A stretch of DNA of 11,655 nt from Parafilimonas sp. (GTDB taxonomy: Bacteria > Bacteroidota > Bacteroidia > Chitinophagales > Chitinophagaceae): positions 1 through 11,655 of the forward strand of contig JAICKT010000112.1 in the NCBI GenBank assembly GCA_025927795.1, in the 5' to 3' direction. The position numbers and the translations under genes were made by a program. The notes under the pieces are model-generated. The model was not told the DNA's origin. It made no database searches and saw nothing but the letters and a program-made list of their open reading frames with translations. How positions within the stretch are numbered: the stretch's first letter is position 1; each line of letters begins with the position of its first letter. Below, piece by piece: positions 1-6,380 of this stretch.

Positions 1-486
1 CTGAAAGCCTTTTAATTCTTTCACTGGTCGAACAACTGAACCAACAACATCCTGTATATACAATTGCACTGTTTCTTCACCATCGTAATTGCCATTATTT
101 GTTACAGTAATTTTTGCGGTGATGGGTTTATTTGCATGCATAATTGAATCACTCAATGTAATATCACTATAATTAAAATTTGCATAACTTAATCCAAAAC
201 CAAATGGGTATTTCGGATAAATAGAAAGATCAATATATGCTGATCTGTAAAACCTGTCACTATCACTTGTTGCAGGTCGTCCTGTTTTGAAATGATTATA
301 ATAAATTGGAATCTGCCCTTCTGTTCTTGGAAAACTAATTGGCAATTTTGCAGAAGGATTATAATCACCAAACAACACATCAGCAATTGCATCGCCTGCT
401 TCCGTACCCAACCACCATGTATATAAAATAGCCGGAACATTATCAGCAGTCCAGTTAAAGATTAAAGGTCTTCCTGCATTTAGCCA
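1..486 (-). pseudogene. 3' fragment of a glycoside hydrolase family 3 (beta-glucosidase-like) gene, 5' part missing
   Basis: Reverse-strand translation gives an open frame from codon 507-505 to the window edge. From the codon at 483 onward it is recognisably GH3: LNAGRPLIFNW, then PAILYTWWLGTEAGDAIADV and NPSAKLPISFPR of the C-terminal alpha/beta sandwich domain, then PFGFGLSYANFNYS opening the fibronectin type III-like domain, and DVVGSVVRPVKELKGF near position 1. The catalytic TIM-barrel domain carrying the nucleophile aspartate, and the start of the C-terminal domain, should lie upstream. Instead a TAA stands in frame at 508-510, and the few codons between it and the homology (KRFSKELW) do not look like GH3. 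There is no ATG or plausible start near the beginning. The gene also runs off the window at position 1, so its 3' end is unseen. It lies about 50 bases downstream of the EnvC-like gene, on the same strand but in a different frame. The family assignment is secure. Whether the break is biological or an assembly join cannot be told from sequence alone. Confidence 0.85.
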
Positions 487-504
487 AAGCTCTTTTGAAA
501 ATCG

Positions 505-522
505 TTTTTAAGCAGCTAAAAA
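505..522 (-). other. A/T-rich inverted repeat after the EnvC-like stop codon
   Basis: A perfect 6-base inverted repeat (TTTTTA / TAAAAA) flanks a 6-base GC-containing centre, 15 bases past the stop of the EnvC-like gene. It could act as a weak terminator, but the stem is pure A/T and no clean T-tract follows the hairpin on the transcribed strand. It also lies immediately beside the break in the GH3 fragment. Confidence 0.25.
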
Positions 523-536
523 TCCGTAACTATAAA

Positions 537-1874
537 TCATCTTGATCGCAACCAGCTTTCAGGATTTAAAAAACCCGAACCATTACTTACACTAAAACCA
601 ACTTCGCCATCACCGGATTGTCCGTTATCTGCTTTACCTAAAACCGTACCTGCATGCACTTCTGTTCCTTTATTTACCTGCACGTTTGAAAGATTGCTGT
701 ATGCTGTAAAATATTTACCATGCCGCACAACAATTGCTGTATGTCCGTCAAGATCAAACACAGCAGAAACTTCTCCGTCAGCAACAGATTTTACTGTTGC
801 ACCAACAGGCAAAGAAATTGTAAGACCATCGCTGTTGCCCTTTAATTTTGTGCCCGGAATTTCATAAGGCCCAAAATGAATACTTACAAAACCTGAATTT
901 ACCGGCCATGGTAATCTGCCACGATTACCTTCAAAATTTAAAGATTCAGTTAACCCTTCAGCAGTAGACTCAAACGGGCTGTAACTACGATTGCTTTTTG
1001 GAGCTGCAGTTACACTATTACCTGTATTATTCGGAGTGTTAGATGCAACATCATTTTTTGCGGCATTATTTGACGTAGCATTACTTGCGGCTGCATTTTT
1101 TTGTGCTTCCAGCGCTTTTGCTTTTGCCTCAGCTTCTGCCCTTTTTCTTGCTTCTGCAATTTCGCGGTTTATAATAACCTGCAAAGCACTTTTTAATTTC
1201 TGCTGGCTTCGCTGACTGGCTTTTATTTGCTTTGCTATTTCAGACTCTTTTCCTTTTAATTGTGCTATTACCTGGCTTTGTTCTTTTTTATCATCCTGCA
1301 AAACATTCAATTGTTTGCTTTGATCCACCAGTACACTTCGTTTTTCTGTTTTATTAGAGTTGAGTACATTTATTTTACCTGCAATAAGGTCTTGTGTTTT
1401 TTGAATGGTGCCTACTTGTGTTTCGCGATATTGCCGGTAACTTCTTAAATAAGCAACGCGTTTTATTGCATCATTAAAAGTGGTAGCAGAAAAAATAAAA
1501 TTGAGATAATCATAATTGCTGCGGTTCTTATAAGCAAATACAAGGCTTTTTGCATAATTCTGTTTAAGCGTATCAAGCTGCAGCCTTAAATGATTTATCT
1601 GTAACTGATCTAAATAAATATTATCATCAAGCCTGCGCATATCTTTATTTATAGTATTGATAAGCTGTGTACGGGCTGCGATTTTGCGTTGTACCAATGC
1701 AAGCTGGCCGAGTGATTGTTTCTTGCTTGATTTTATCTGGCTTAATGTATTATTAAGATCATCAATTTCTTTTTGTAACTGTTGCTGTTTTGCCTTTATT
1801 TCTTCTTTTGTATCCTGCGCATAAGTAACAACAGTTATCAGACAGAAAAAAACAAAGAGCAACTTTTTTAGCAT
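537..1874 (-). CDS. EnvC-like murein hydrolase activator: coiled coil plus degenerate LytM/M23 domain
   Basis: The 445-residue product starts with a signal peptide (MLKKLLFVFFCLITVVTYA, cleaved before QD), so it acts in the periplasm. Residues about 21-115 and 150-255 are long heptad-like, Lys/Gln/Glu-rich coiled-coil segments. An Ala/Asn/Lys low-complexity linker spans about 235-300, and a LytM (peptidase M23) fold covers about 318-445, ending in the family-typical NPESWLR. The zinc ligands of active M23 enzymes are missing: the HxxxD position reads GNSDG and the late HxH region reads EVGFSV. This matches the EnvC/NlpD group, where LytM domains activate cell-wall amidases rather than cut peptidoglycan themselves. 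The ATG at 1874 directly precedes the signal peptide. It follows the DUF4292 gene by 46 bases with no obvious terminator, so the two are probably co-transcribed. The fold and architecture are clear; the activator role is inferred from family. Confidence 0.9.
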   Translation of the reverse strand: MLKKLLFVFFCLITVVTYAQDTKEEIKAKQQQLQKEIDDLNNTLSQIKSSKKQSLGQLALVQRKIAARTQLINTINKDMRRLDDNIYLDQLQINHLRLQLDTLKQNYAKSLVFAYKNRSNYDYLNFIFSATTFNDAIKRVAYLRSYRQYRETQVGTIQKTQDLIAGKINVLNSNKTEKRSVLVDQSKQLNVLQDDKKEQSQVIAQLKGKESEIAKQIKASQRSQQKLKSALQVIINREIAEARKRAEAEAKAKALEAQKNAAASNATSNNAAKNDVASNTPNNTGNSVTAAPKSNRSYSPFESTAEGLTESLNFEGNRGRLPWPVNSGFVSIHFGPYEIPGTKLKGNSDGLTISLPVGATVKSVADGEVSAVFDLDGHTAIVVRHGKYFTAYSNLSNVQVNKGTEVHAGTVLGKADNGQSGDGEVGFSVSNGSGFLNPESWLRSR

Positions 1875-1920
1875 GGGGATGATTTTATGACAGTGCTGCT
1901 AAATTAACGCATCAGTTTGC

Positions 1921-2739
1921 TTAATCGTATTTGATGTCATAATTTTTAGAAATTGTAAACGGAAATGTTTGTGGCCGATTGAAGTTATATTCCTTAAAGC
2001 TGAGTTGCAATTTCATCGGCGCTGAACCGGTAACGGCAATATCTCTGTTTGCAGAAAAATTAATTCCATTTATAGTTTGATAGTTGTTATAAAAAATATT
2101 TGCATCAACCAAATTATTATTGCTGTTTGCAATAAACCTGCTTTGCCCAAGTATAAAATTGCTGCGCAAAAAAGAAAAGAGATAATTTATTGAAGACTCC
2201 TGTGCTGAAACTTTTATTGAATCTGGTTTTAAATCAAAATTTAATTTAGCATTATTTAAAACAGAAGGCTTACCAAGAATTATATTTTCAAAATCAGTAA
2301 AGCTAAATGGCAACCGCGCTATTTGCTGCAAATGCTGAATGCTGCTGAGTTGTGCTGTGCCTTCTAATTTATTGATGATTTTTACACTGTCCTGTGTTAT
2401 TAAAACCCTTGCACCTTCTATATTTAAAGGTCCTGTAATAGATATCCAAATTACACTGTCTTTCTGCATACGTATATAAACAGTTGCATTGCCCGATGCC
2501 CGATCTGAATTAAAATCAGCTTTCGCTTTTCCATAAAATGTAGTAAAATCTAAAGGTGTATTTATTAAGTATGCAAGCGAATCTTTTATGATTGCAGCAG
2601 AATCAACAGTCTTCATTTTTTCTGCCGGTGACTGTGTAACTACAGGCTGTGATGAAACTGCACGTTGCGCCATTTTTGTTGAATGGCATGCTGTAAATAT
2701 TAAACCAATTATTAAGGTTGATAAAATCACTTTATTCAT
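1921..2739 (-). CDS. DUF4292 family lipoprotein
   Basis: From the ATG at 2739 the product has 272 residues and begins MNKVILSTLIIGLIFTAC, an N-terminal hydrophobic stretch with a lipobox-like FTAC, so it is probably a lipoprotein anchored by Cys18. An upstream in-frame ATG at 2769 would add ten polar residues (MANKKINQQQ) before the signal sequence. The later start fits a lipoprotein signal better. The body is beta-rich; segments such as DSVIWISITGPLNIEGARV and LITQDSVKIIN are characteristic of DUF4292, a Bacteroidota family. No enzymatic motif is visible. Its position immediately upstream of the EnvC-like gene suggests an envelope role, perhaps as an outer-membrane partner, but the function is unknown. 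Resemblance to LolA-type lipid-binding folds is possible but cannot be tested from sequence alone. Confidence 0.85.
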   Translation of the reverse strand: MNKVILSTLIIGLIFTACHSTKMAQRAVSSQPVVTQSPAEKMKTVDSAAIIKDSLAYLINTPLDFTTFYGKAKADFNSDRASGNATVYIRMQKDSVIWISITGPLNIEGARVLITQDSVKIINKLEGTAQLSSIQHLQQIARLPFSFTDFENIILGKPSVLNNAKLNFDLKPDSIKVSAQESSINYLFSFLRSNFILGQSRFIANSNNNLVDANIFYNNYQTINGINFSANRDIAVTGSAPMKLQLSFKEYNFNRPQTFPFTISKNYDIKYD

Positions 2740-2769
2740 CTGCTGTTGATTAATTTTTTTATTTGCCAT

Positions 2770-2883
2770 ATGGAATTGATGACATCATTTTTATTTTATT
2801 AGCATTATCAAACTCCGTTTCATTATAAGAATTTTCATCGCTATAATATTAAGTTGCCTGAAAATTTTTATGCTCGCTTCATT
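2770..2883. other. 114-base gap between dut and the DUF4292 gene
   Basis: AT-rich gap with no supported gene: only a very short reading frame on the minus strand opens here (ATGAAGCGAGCATAA). I see no convincing hairpin terminator and no good TAnnTTTG promoter box. In some Bacteroidota a tetratricopeptide-repeat lipoprotein gene sits between dut and DUF4292, from memory; no trace of one is present here. Confidence 0.5.
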
Positions 2884-3327
2884 TTACTTATTTCCTGTAT
2901 GACCAAAACCGCCATCACCACGTTTAGATTCATTCAAAACTTTAACTTCAATCCATTCTGCTTTTATAGTTTGATGAATAATCATTTGTGCGATTCGATC
3001 ACCGTGTTGAATTGCATGTTCTTCATTTGAAAGATTGATAAGAATAATTTTTATCTCACCCCGATAATCACTATCAATTGTCCCAGGCGAATTAAGGCAG
3101 GTTATACCATACTTAATTGCCAAACCACTTCGCGGACGAATCTGCGCTTCATACCCATAAGGCAATTCAATAAACAAGCCTGTTGGTATTAATGCGCGTT
3201 GTAAAGGCAATAATTTAACAGGTTCTTTAAGATTTGCACGAATGTCCATACCTGCTGAACCAGTAGTTTCATAAGCAGGTAAATTATTTGTTGAATTGTT
3301 TATTATTTGAATTGAAACCGTTTCCAA
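2884..3327 (-). CDS. dut: dUTP diphosphatase (dUTPase), TTG start
   Basis: The 147-residue product is a complete trimeric-type dUTPase that hydrolyses dUTP to dUMP and pyrophosphate. This keeps uracil out of DNA and supplies dUMP for thymidylate synthesis. All five family motifs are present: AGMDIRA (residues 25-31), RPRSGLA (64-70), GTIDSDYRGE (82-91, Asp85 being the expected catalytic aspartate), GDRIAQM (109-115) and the nucleotide-closing RGDGGFGHTG (136-145). Length is normal. No ATG precedes motif 1, because the only internal Met lies inside it. The TTG at 3327 gives the expected N-terminus; ATT at 3342 is a less likely alternative. It follows the ispF stop by 17 bases on the same strand, so ispF and dut are probably one transcript. 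It should be cytoplasmic. Confidence 0.96.
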   Translation of the reverse strand: METVSIQIINNSTNNLPAYETTGSAGMDIRANLKEPVKLLPLQRALIPTGLFIELPYGYEAQIRPRSGLAIKYGITCLNSPGTIDSDYRGEIKIILINLSNEEHAIQHGDRIAQMIIHQTIKAEWIEVKVLNESKRGDGGFGHTGNK

Positions 3328-3344
3328 AAAACGCGAATTAATTT

Positions 3345-3830
3345 TTATTCATTTATTTTTTCTAACAAAACGGTTGCATAAGCAACAATACCTTCTTCTC
3401 TCCCAACAAAACCAAGCTTTTCAGTTGTGGTTGCTTTTATTGAAACAGCATTTTCATTTAGCTCAACAAGCTTTGCGATTATGGATTGCATTTGCTTTAC
3501 ATAAGGTTTTATTTTAGGTTGCTGCAAACAAAGTGTGCTGTCAATATTCACAAGCATATAATTTTCTTTCCTGATTAATTCATTTGTGCGGCTTAATAAA
3601 ATTTTGCTGTCAATATTTTTATAATCGTCAGACGTATCAGGAAAGTGTTCACCAATATCACCCAAACATGCTGCACCCAACATAGCATCACAAATTGCAT
3701 GTAATAAAACATCTGCATCACTATGCCCTAATGCACCTTTTATATGCGGAATTAAAACGCCGCCAATCCATAAATCTCTTCCCTCAACCAATTGATGAAA
3801 ATCTATTCCAAATCCAATGCGTAAGTTCAT
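3345..3830 (-). CDS. ispF: 2-C-methyl-D-erythritol 2,4-cyclodiphosphate synthase
   Basis: The 161-residue product is a full-length IspF. It converts 4-diphosphocytidyl-methylerythritol 2-phosphate to the cyclic diphosphate and CMP in the non-mevalonate (MEP) isoprenoid pathway. The zinc ligands are in place: Asp10 and His12 in GIDFH, and His44 in HSDADVLLHAICDA. DIGEHFPDTSDDYKNIDS (58-75) follows, and the nucleotide-contacting TTTEKLGFVGREEG stands at 134-147. The usual FPDTD reads FPDTS, a mild change outside the metal site. The ATG at 3830 gives the standard N-terminus. A terminator hairpin lies directly upstream (see 3837-3865), so transcription of ispF-dut may come from readthrough or from an unseen promoter. 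The enzyme is cytoplasmic and trimeric in its family. Confidence 0.97.
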   Translation of the reverse strand: MNLRIGFGIDFHQLVEGRDLWIGGVLIPHIKGALGHSDADVLLHAICDAMLGAACLGDIGEHFPDTSDDYKNIDSKILLSRTNELIRKENYMLVNIDSTLCLQQPKIKPYVKQMQSIIAKLVELNENAVSIKATTTEKLGFVGREEGIVAYATVLLEKINE

Positions 3831-3836
3831 ATTAAT

Positions 3837-3865
3837 AAAAAAGCGAAGGTAAATTCCCTCGCTTT
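3837..3865 (-). terminator. Rho-independent terminator between porV and ispF
   Basis: On the minus strand the arms AAAGCGA and TCGCTTT pair perfectly. A further two G:C pairs follow beyond one mismatch, the loop is 6 bases (AATTTA), and the structure runs directly into a T-tract (CGCTTTTTTATT). It stands about 20 bases after the porV stop and ends about 7 bases before the ispF start. This fits termination of porV, or attenuation of ispF. Confidence 0.75.
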
Positions 3866-3884
3866 ATAAAAAGATTTTAAAAAA

Positions 3885-5018
3885 TTATTCCTGTGCACTC
3901 AGATTAAAAATTACACCAAACCGCAAAGTATTTGAAAGCGGGTTTCTTGTAATACCGCTGCCACTTGGCGCGAGGTAAGAAAAATTAAACTGGAATACAT
4001 TATACGTTAAGCCAACACCTGCTGTAAAAAAACTGCGGTTACCCATCTCTTTTGTTTCTTTATAATAACCTGCACGCAAAGCAAACTGATCATTATAAAC
4101 ATATTCAGCGCCAAGCGAAGCAGAATAAGCATTATCACTAAAAGACTTAAACCAACTGGTGAATACACTTTGCGTGTGATAATCGTCTATTGCCTGTTGA
4201 GACGTGTCGGGTAAAGATGGCACGAGCAATTTATCAACATCGAGCGCCAGTGTAAATTTATTTTGTTCCTGGAAAACCCAGGAGTAACCAATGCCTGCGC
4301 CCAAATTAGCAGGTATGTAATCTTTTGATTGTGCATTATTAGTATAACCTATTTTAGAACCAAGATTACTAAATGCAACTCCATATGTTAAACCGGCTCC
4401 ATCATCGCTGGTATTGTTGCCATATAAAGAAAGATCGGCAGCAATTGCATTACCTGCTTTATATACAACGCCGGAATTATTTACAGCCCCGTTTGCAAGT
4501 GCTGAATTTATATAACGCAAAGCCACACCAACGCCTAAAGTACTGGAAATTTTTCTTGAATATCCTAAATCAAAAGCAAATTCGTGTGGACGACCTGTGC
4601 CCTGTAATCCACCATTAAAATCTGTAAATTGTATTTGCCCTAAATTAAAATAACGAAGGCTGGCAGAAAAAGCCTGGTCTTCATCAAGTTTATGATAACC
4701 TGCAAGTGTAACAAGATAAACATCTGAAGCGATATCTTTTAACCACGGCGTATAAGTTAATCCAACAGCATCTGTTTGCGTTGCAAAAGGTATTTTGCCC
4801 AAATCCCAAAAACCGGAATTAGCATCCGGGCTTATAGCAATTCCTGCATCGCCCATTCCGCCCGAGCGTGCATCAGGAGAAATACGTAAAAACGGTACTG
4901 CGGTAGTAACAATATTTATTGGCTCTTGTGCGTCAGCAATAGTAATAAGGTTGTAGCCTGCAATTAACAAAAAGGTTAATGCCTTTAATTTTTTTCGCAT
5001 CATTTTTATTTTAAACAT
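3885..5018 (-). CDS. porV: Type IX secretion system outer membrane protein PorV (LptO)
   Basis: The product is an outer-membrane beta-barrel of the FadL-like/UPF0164 type, about 377 residues from the ATG at 5018. A signal peptide ends ITIADA before QEP. The mature start carries the PorV signature TAVPFLRISPDARSGGMGDA followed by GIAISPDANSGFWDLGK. TYTPWLKD and ASLRYFNLGQIQFTDF are also typical, and the barrel closes with RFGVIFNLSAQE. PorV shuttles or holds type IX secretion cargo at the surface and works with the sortase PorU. The frame stays open back to a TTG at 5066, but that would place about 16 polar residues before the signal peptide. ATGs at 5018, 5003 or 5000 are more sensible. porU, often the direct neighbour, is not adjacent here; an EEP nuclease gene lies upstream instead. 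It is followed by a terminator. Confidence 0.92.
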   Translation of the reverse strand: MFKIKMMRKKLKALTFLLIAGYNLITIADAQEPINIVTTAVPFLRISPDARSGGMGDAGIAISPDANSGFWDLGKIPFATQTDAVGLTYTPWLKDIASDVYLVTLAGYHKLDEDQAFSASLRYFNLGQIQFTDFNGGLQGTGRPHEFAFDLGYSRKISSTLGVGVALRYINSALANGAVNNSGVVYKAGNAIAADLSLYGNNTSDDGAGLTYGVAFSNLGSKIGYTNNAQSKDYIPANLGAGIGYSWVFQEQNKFTLALDVDKLLVPSLPDTSQQAIDDYHTQSVFTSWFKSFSDNAYSASLGAEYVYNDQFALRAGYYKETKEMGNRSFFTAGVGLTYNVFQFNFSYLAPSGSGITRNPLSNTLRFGVIFNLSAQE

Positions 5019-5126
5019 TTTGGTTTGCTGATTAAAACGAAATTTTTCATTCAGTGTTTCAGCCAAAGGGTAAAAATTTATTCGATAGAAGTTATTAAGA
5101 CGATAAAAAATGATCCGTTAGTATGG

Positions 5127-5158
5127 CAAATATGTAATATTTTAATTTCTTTTCCAAC
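5127..5158 (-). promoter_or_regulatory. Candidate promoter for porV
   Basis: On the minus strand a CATATTTG box (5134-5127) resembles the Bacteroidota -7 element TAnnTTTG. About 19-20 bases upstream, TTGG/GTTG sequences at 5154-5158 match three of the four bases of the -33 TTTG element. The spacing suits a start site near 5120. Neither box is a full match, so this is tentative. Confidence 0.3.
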
Positions 5159-5168
5159 AATACTGCGG

Positions 5169-5180
5169 TTTTGCGCAAAA
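5169..5180. repeat. 12-base perfect palindrome TTTTGCGCAAAA
   Basis: A fully symmetric 12-mer lies in the gap between the EEP gene and porV, just upstream of the candidate porV promoter. It could be a protein-binding site, but a single short A/T-flanked palindrome can arise by chance. A second small palindrome, CACCGGTG, follows at 5195-5202. Confidence 0.3.
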
Positions 5181-5228
5181 TAATTGCTGCACCTCACCGG
5201 TGTACAAGTTATAAACGTATCAGACAGC

Positions 5229-6266
5229 TTATTGTTTTTTAAGCAATATTATATAGGTGGGAAAATGATCGCTGTAACCGCCACGGTAAGTATTTCCATC
5301 CCAGGTTCGCATAGGATAGCCTTTATATCTGCCGATATTTTCAACCATAAATTGTTTATTAAAAATATGTTGCTGATAATAAAAAAATCCGGTTTGATTT
5401 TTATTAAGCCATGTATAATTTATCATAATCTGGTCAAACAATCCCCAGGCATCCTGGTAAGCAAGTGTACCAAGCCCTTTTTTATACATGTCAATCCAAG
5501 GATTATACAATTCGCCGGGCTTCACACTTTTTATATTTTCTTTTGCACCAAGAACTTTTGTAACACTTGGGCTTATTGGATCGTCATTTAAATCGCCCAT
5601 TACAATAATTTTTGTGTTGATGTTTATTTTTTCAATTGAATCAATGAAATTTTTATCAACCTGTGCTGCCGCTGCACGACCCGGTGCACTTCTTTGCTCA
5701 CCTCCCACACGGCTTGGCCAGTGATTAACAAAAACATTTATCGTATCTCCGTTAAGCGAACCCTTCACCCACAAAACATCTCTTGTAAAAAAAGTTTGTT
5801 TAGCCCCTGTTGGAATGTGCACAAATAATTTACGGCTCTCCAATACTTTAAAATATTTAGGGTTATAAAGAAGCGCTACGTCAACACCGCGAATGTCTTT
5901 TGAATCATAATGCACAAAAGAATAGTTGCGTGGTTTTAATAAAGACTGATGAATAAGATCATTTAAAACAGTATCATTTTCTATTTCTGCAACACCTAAT
6001 AATGCAGGACCGTCAGGATTTATATCTGTGCCGATTTGCGAAATAACAGTTGCCAGGTGTTCTACTTTCGTCCAGTAAACTTTACTGTTATAATTTTTAG
6101 GACCGGCAGGCAAAAATTCTTCATCATTAATATTTGGATTATCAACCGTATCGTAAAAATTTTCAAGATTATAAAAAGCAACGATGGCAGATTTATACTG
6201 TTGCTTTTGGGCAAATGAACAAGCACAAATACACAAACAAATTAAAAAAAAGCAGTTTGTTTTCAT
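5229..6266 (-). CDS. Secreted endonuclease/exonuclease/phosphatase (EEP) family enzyme
   Basis: The 345-residue product begins with a signal peptide (MKTNCFFLICLCICACSFA, cleaved before QK), so it acts in the periplasm or outside the cell. The DNase I-like EEP fold is complete, with the expected catalytic and metal-binding positions: Asn33 in FYNLENF, Glu94 in GVAEIEN, RGVDVALLY at 126-134, His182 in NHWPSR, Asp225 and Asn227 in GDLNDDP, and Asp333-His334 in YSDHFP. AYQDAWGLFDQIM (269-281) is typical of the Bacteroidota branch (Exo_endo_phos_3 type). Members of this superfamily cleave phosphodiester or phosphomonoester bonds in nucleic acids, inositol phosphates or sphingomyelin, so the substrate cannot be fixed from sequence. 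The gene is divergent from a TonB-dependent receptor and a DUF5689 lipoprotein, which suggests joint use in scavenging a phosphate-containing polymer. The ATG at 6266 directly precedes the signal peptide. Confidence 0.9.
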   Translation of the reverse strand: MKTNCFFLICLCICACSFAQKQQYKSAIVAFYNLENFYDTVDNPNINDEEFLPAGPKNYNSKVYWTKVEHLATVISQIGTDINPDGPALLGVAEIENDTVLNDLIHQSLLKPRNYSFVHYDSKDIRGVDVALLYNPKYFKVLESRKLFVHIPTGAKQTFFTRDVLWVKGSLNGDTINVFVNHWPSRVGGEQRSAPGRAAAAQVDKNFIDSIEKININTKIIVMGDLNDDPISPSVTKVLGAKENIKSVKPGELYNPWIDMYKKGLGTLAYQDAWGLFDQIMINYTWLNKNQTGFFYYQQHIFNKQFMVENIGRYKGYPMRTWDGNTYRGGYSDHFPTYIILLKKQ

Positions 6267-6279
6267 GATGATGAGAATA

Positions 6280-6310
6280 CAAACATAAGCACATCAGTGA
6301 TTACTATTAA
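6280..6310 (-). promoter_or_regulatory. Candidate promoter for the EEP enzyme gene
   Basis: On the minus strand TATGTTTG (6287-6280) is a full match to the Bacteroidota -7 consensus TAnnTTTG. Nineteen bases upstream is TTAA (6310-6307) in place of the -33 TTTG, which is a weak match. The expected start near 6274 leaves a leader of only about 8 bases before the ATG at 6266. Confidence 0.45.
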
Positions 6311-6313
6311 CCC

Positions 6314-6345
6314 TTAAAATTCATTTATATAATTCCTTATATTTG
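6314..6345 (+). promoter_or_regulatory. Candidate promoter for the TonB receptor/DUF5689 operon
   Basis: TATATTTG at 6338-6345 matches the Bacteroidota -7 consensus TAnnTTTG in full. A TTAA at 6314-6317 lies 20 bases upstream as a weak -33 element. The predicted start near 6351 gives a leader of about 30 bases before the ATG at 6381. It stands back to back with the opposite promoter, the two TTAA boxes being only three bases apart. Confidence 0.45.
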
Positions 6346-6380
6346 ATAACGGGTTTTACTGCTTATAACAACTGCTGTTC

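Noticed and set aside
189..440. 83-codon minus-strand frame inside the GH3 fragment
   Set aside because: A different minus-strand frame over the same bases gives unmistakable GH3 sequence without stops from 507 to 1, so this frame is a shadow.
991..1215. 74-codon plus-strand frame rich in Ala, Phe and Leu that looks membrane-like
   Set aside because: It is the mirror of the Ala/Lys/Glu-rich linker and coiled coil of the EnvC-like gene; the apparent hydrophobicity is an artefact of reading GCn-rich codons backwards.
5018..5066. N-terminal extension of PorV from a TTG start
   Set aside because: It would place 16 polar residues ahead of a normal signal peptide and needs a non-ATG start, while ATG codons stand right before the signal sequence.
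5184..5591. 135-codon open frame on the plus strand
   Set aside because: It lies almost wholly opposite the EEP enzyme gene, whose catalytic motifs are intact. Its translation is Ile/Phe/Lys-rich with no recognisable domain, as expected from an antisense shadow of an AT-rich gene.
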